Of a stretch of DNA of 64,000 nucleotides, positions 61,197 through 64,000 are shown piece after piece. Made by a program: the position numbers and the translations under genes. Position 1 is the stretch's first letter. Every line of letters starts with the position of its first letter. Source of the stretch: Streptomyces sp. AM 4-1-1 (GTDB taxonomy: Bacteria > Actinomycetota > Actinomycetes > Streptomycetales > Streptomycetaceae); assembly GCF_029167625.1 (NCBI RefSeq), contig NZ_CP119145.1:5084001-5148000 (forward strand), written 5' to 3'. Below the pieces are notes generated by a model that worked only from the letters and a program-made list of their open reading frames with translations, searched no databases and was not told where the DNA came from.

Positions 61197-62720
61197 ATGA
61201 CCACCCTTGTCTCCACCACGGACACCGTGACGCGCGACGCACTCGCCGTCCTGCAGCCCGGGTTCACCGGCACCACCGCGCCCGACTGGCTGCTGCGCAG
61301 AGTCGGCGAGGGCCTCGCCTCCGTCGGACTGTTCGGCCGCAACGTCCGGACGCCCGAGCAGCTCGCCGCGCTCACCGCCCAGATCCGGGCCGAGCGCGAC
61401 GACGTACTCATCGCGATCGACGAGGAGAGCGGCGACGTCACCCGCCTGGAGGTCCGCCAGGGGTCGTCGTTCCCCGGCAACCTCGCCCTGGGCTCCGTCG
61501 ACGACGTGGACCTGACCCGCGCCGTCGCGCAGGAGCTGGGCCGCAGGCTCGCCGAGTGCGGCGTCAACTTCGACTGGGCACCCACCGCCGACGTGAACTC
61601 CGACCCGGGCAACCCGGTCATCGGCGTACGGTCGTTCGGCGCGGACACCCAGCTCGTCGCCCGGCACACCGCCGCGTACATCGAGGGCCTCCAGGCCTCC
61701 GGCGTCGCCGCCTGCACCAAGCACTTCCCCGGGCACGGCGACACCGCGGTCGACTCGCACCACGCGATGCCCCGCATCGACGTCGACCTCGAAACCCTGC
61801 ACGCCCGCGAGCTGGTGCCCTTCCGGGCCGCCATCGCGGCGGGTTCCAAGGCCATGATGAGCGCGCACATCCTGCTGCCCGCCCTCGACCCGGACCGCCC
61901 CGCGACCCTCAGCCCGCAGATCCTCACCGGTCTGCTGCGCGAGGAGCTGGGCTACCAGGGGCTGATCGTCACCGACGCCGTCGAGATGCAGGCCATCTCG
62001 TCGACGTACGGCATCGAGCACGGTTCCGTCCTCGCCATCGCCGCGGGCGCCGACGCGCTCTGCGTCGGCGGCGGCCTGGAGGACGAGGGGACCGTACTGC
62101 GGCTGCGCGACGCCCTGGTGGCGGCGGTACGCAGCGGTGAACTGCCCGAGGAGCGGCTGGCCGACGCCGCCGCCCGGGTACGGGCCCTCGCGTCCTGGGC
62201 GCAGGGGGCCAGGGGGGCTGTCACGGGGCCGGGCGCGGCAGTGCAGGAGGGGACCGCGCCCGGCACCGTCATCAGCTCCGACATCGGTCTGGTGGCCGCG
62301 CGCCGCGCCGTGACCGTCACCGGCACCGCCGACCGGCTGACCGGCCCGGCCTATGTCGCCGCGTTCACCCCGGTCCCGAACATCGCGGTCGGCGACGAGA
62401 CCCCCTGGGGTGTCGCCGCCGAGCTGACCGCGCTGCTGCCGGGCACCGAGGGAGTCATGTACGGCAGCGACACCGAGGCCCCCGCGGCCGAGGTGCTGCG
62501 CGCGGCGGGCGACCGCCGGATCGTCGCGGTCGTCAGGGACGCCCACCGGCACTCCTGGATGACCGACGCGCTCGACGCCCTGCTGGCGGAGCGCCCCGAC
62601 ACCGTCGTGGTCGAGATGGGCGTCCCGCAGTCGGAGCCGAGGGGCGCGCTGTACATCGTGACCCACGGCGCCGCCCGCGTCTGCGGTCGCGCCGCGGCGG
62701 AGGTCATCACCGGCGTCTGA
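61197..62720 (+). CDS. dasD: GH3 beta-N-acetylglucosaminidase DasD
   Basis: A 507-residue NagZ-type GH3 enzyme, intracellular (no signal peptide). The signature KHFPGHGDTAVDSHHAMPRI supplies the catalytic His/Asp dyad loop; the nucleophile lies in LIVTDAVEMQAI. The C-terminal 190 residues form the second GH3 domain. It hydrolyses imported chitobiose to N-acetylglucosamine. ATG 61197 is 10 bp after dasC, so it belongs to the operon. Confidence 0.93.
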   Translation: MTTLVSTTDTVTRDALAVLQPGFTGTTAPDWLLRRVGEGLASVGLFGRNVRTPEQLAALTAQIRAERDDVLIAIDEESGDVTRLEVRQGSSFPGNLALGSVDDVDLTRAVAQELGRRLAECGVNFDWAPTADVNSDPGNPVIGVRSFGADTQLVARHTAAYIEGLQASGVAACTKHFPGHGDTAVDSHHAMPRIDVDLETLHARELVPFRAAIAAGSKAMMSAHILLPALDPDRPATLSPQILTGLLREELGYQGLIVTDAVEMQAISSTYGIEHGSVLAIAAGADALCVGGGLEDEGTVLRLRDALVAAVRSGELPEERLADAAARVRALASWAQGARGAVTGPGAAVQEGTAPGTVISSDIGLVAARRAVTVTGTADRLTGPAYVAAFTPVPNIAVGDETPWGVAAELTALLPGTEGVMYGSDTEAPAAEVLRAAGDRRIVAVVRDAHRHSWMTDALDALLAERPDTVVVEMGVPQSEPRGALYIVTHGAARVCGRAAAEVITGV

Positions 62721-62782
62721 CGCCACGCACCACCCTGCCCCCGGTCCCGGCCGCGTGCCGGGACCGGAGGCGGGAAGACGCA

Positions 62783-62822
62783 ACGGCCGGGACGCGCCCC
62801 TCATCGGGCGCGTCCCGGCCGT
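62783..62822. terminator. Bidirectional terminator between dasD and nagB
   Basis: ACGGCCGGGACGCGCCC pairs perfectly (17 bp) with its complement around CTCATC, between the convergent dasD and nagB genes. Confidence 0.9.
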
Positions 62823-62923
62823 CGCGCTGTGTCCGTACCGTGGTGTCCGGCGTGCCGCGGCCGATGTGGCCGTACGCGCCGGAGGCCGGGCCCCGTCCGC
62901 CTGGGACAGGGCCCGTCGCGCCG

Positions 62924-63709
62924 CTACAGGCCCTGCCAGGCGGGCTTGGCGGCGAAGGTGGCGCGGAAGTAGTCCGCGAGCTTCAGCTTCGACGCGGCGG
63001 CCTCGTCGACCACGACCGTGGCGTGCGGGTGGAGCTGGAGCGCCGACGCCGGTACGACCGAGGCGACCGGCCCCTCGACCGTCTGCGCCACGGCGTCCGC
63101 CTTGCCCTCGCCGGTCGCCAGCAGGATCGGGTGGCGGGACTCCAGGATGGTGCCGATGCCCTGGGTGATGACGTGGTGCGGCACCTGGTCGATGTCGTTG
63201 TCGAAGAAGCGCGCGTTGTCGACGCGGGTCTGATCGGTGAGCGTCTTGATCCGGGTGCGGGAGGCGAGCGAGGAGCACGGCTCGTTGAACCCGATGTGCC
63301 CGTCGGTGCCGATGCCGAGCAGCTGGAGGTCCACCCCGCCGGCCTCGGCGAGCGCCTTGTCGTACACCTCACAGGCGGCCTGGACATCCTCCGCGGAACC
63401 GTCGGGGCCCATGAAGGACGCCTCGGACAGACCGAGCGGTTCGACGACCTCGCGCAGCACCACGGAGCGGTACGACTCCGGGTGGCCGACGGGCAGCCCG
63501 ACGTACTCGTCGAGCTGGCAGATGCGGGCGCGCGAGGCGTCCACGGCGCCGGAGCGGACCTTCGCCGCCAGCGCCTGGTAGATGGGCAGCGGGGTAGATC
63601 CGGTGGCAACGCCGAGAAGGGCGTCGGGCTTGCGGCTCAGCAGGGCGCCGATGGCCTCCGCGATGAGTTCGCCGCCTGCCTTGGCGTCCGGGACGATGAC
63701 AACTTCCAC
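62924..63709 (-). CDS. nagB: Glucosamine-6-phosphate deaminase NagB
   Basis: A 261-residue isomerase/deaminase that converts glucosamine-6-phosphate to fructose-6-phosphate and ammonia. Motifs: LLGVATGSTPLPIYQAL, QLDEYVGLP, LLGIGTDGHIGFNEP (active-site Asp/His) and ILLATGEGKADAV. GTG at the complement of 63709 matches the known length. Its activity removes the DasR inducer, closing the regulatory loop. A DasR site lies 32 bp upstream. Confidence 0.95.
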   Translation of the reverse strand: MEVVIVPDAKAGGELIAEAIGALLSRKPDALLGVATGSTPLPIYQALAAKVRSGAVDASRARICQLDEYVGLPVGHPESYRSVVLREVVEPLGLSEASFMGPDGSAEDVQAACEVYDKALAEAGGVDLQLLGIGTDGHIGFNEPCSSLASRTRIKTLTDQTRVDNARFFDNDIDQVPHHVITQGIGTILESRHPILLATGEGKADAVAQTVEGPVASVVPASALQLHPHATVVVDEAAASKLKLADYFRATFAAKPAWQGL

Positions 63710-63740
63710 GCTGGGCCTGCCGATCTGAGAAGTGGGATCA

Positions 63741-63756
63741 TGTGGTATAGACCAAT
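63741..63756. promoter_or_regulatory. DasR operator (dre) upstream of nagB
   Basis: TGTGGTATAGACCAAT matches 12 of 16 dre positions including the GGT-n-TAGACCA core, 32 bp upstream of the nagB start codon. Confidence 0.85.
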
Positions 63757-63920
63757 CAAACTCCCAATCTAGCAGAACCGGGTATCGCGCCGGTGGCCGG
63801 TGGCCGTCCCCGGCCGGGGGCCCACCGGGTGCCGCCCCGCTGGCGAGCCCCCGGCAGGCCGTGTTCGACTGAGGAAACGAGGCTCCGGGACGTACGCCGA
63901 GACACCCCATGGGAGGCCCC

Positions 63921-64000
63921 ATGTCCGCCACCTTTCCGGCCGACGAGAGCGAGCGGCCCGGACGCGTCATGTCCGCCGAGATGGCCGAGCAGCCCGCGAT
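63921..64000 (+). CDS. Start of a SIS-domain-like protein (partial)
   Basis: ATG 63921 behind GGGAGGCCCC opens a frame that runs off the window after 26 residues. VMSAEMAEQPA is typical of the N-terminus of SIS-domain sugar-phosphate isomerase-like proteins, a sensible neighbour for nagB. The evidence is a short motif plus context. The 165 bp between the nagB operator and this start show no other gene. Confidence 0.5.
   Translation, partial: MSATFPADESERPGRVMSAEMAEQPA

Noticed and set aside
1..64000. Secondary-metabolite gene cluster
   Set aside because: No polyketide synthase, NRPS, terpene or RiPP core genes were seen; the ThiF-like protein alone is not enough.

Overview
This 64 kb window is chromosomal DNA from a Streptomyces species. 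The coding sequence is very GC-rich at the third codon position, GTG starts and 4-base ATGA or GTGA stop/start overlaps are common, and the gene order (uvrD2-wblC, hisN-rsgA-aroA, sigR-rsrA, nrdABS, dasR-dasABC-dasD-nagB) is the arrangement I know from the S. coelicolor SCO518x-SCO523x region. Names come from protein motifs and this synteny; no database search was possible.

Layout. 1-7.4 kb: end of a UvrD-type helicase, an M20 peptidase, nudC, a mycoredoxin, uvrD2, then wblC (whiB7) with a WhiB7-type promoter, a leader ORF and a terminator-like attenuator. 7.5-24.2 kb: an AarF/ABC1 kinase, a ThiF-like protein, a YgjP-like metallopeptidase, a TerD/AIM24 cluster, a Nudix gene coupled to a DUF2342 metalloprotease, an epimerase, moaE, a tiny membrane protein, a PDZ-Lon (S16) protease and a UPF0182 membrane protein. 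24.2-29.4 kb: two identical initiator tRNA genes bracket a large Sel1-repeat gene, followed by a divergent Fur-regulator/catalase pair and a CBS-domain protein.

29.6-39.0 kb: a compact integrative element of about 9.4 kb lies at the 3' end of hisN. A 13-bp core (17 of 20 bp over a longer stretch) is repeated at both ends, and the right copy is the hisN stop region. It encodes a tyrosine integrase, an excisionase-like HTH protein, an ATPase with an SF3-like layout, an HNH nuclease, a sigma-factor-like protein, an XRE regulator and a single-chain GntR-Nudix fusion. That fusion combines the two activities that pSAM2 carries as KorSA and Pif. The element has four repeat systems: 14 copies of the 9-mer AGCGTCCGC, GTGAAC motifs at 21-bp phase, CCCACACA 8-mers, and a shared TGGTGYGCACCA operator before both the GntR-Nudix gene and the replication operon. 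No Tra/FtsK-like transfer gene is present. This is the most unusual part of the window.

39-64 kb: conserved chromosome again. hisN, a SugE/Gdx-type exporter, rsgA, aroA, an M50 protease, a YedK-type protein, a hydrolase and sigR-rsrA (with a textbook SigR promoter and a long-form start) are followed by a frameshifted HD-GYP-like remnant broken by a 19-bp tandem duplication. Then come a TPR protein, peptide deformylase, the nrdABS class Ia ribonucleotide reductase locus with a cobalamin riboswitch, a monocarboxylate symporter pair, and the DasR locus for N-acetylglucosamine/chitobiose uptake and catabolism with visible DasR operators. The window ends in the first codons of a SIS-domain-like gene.
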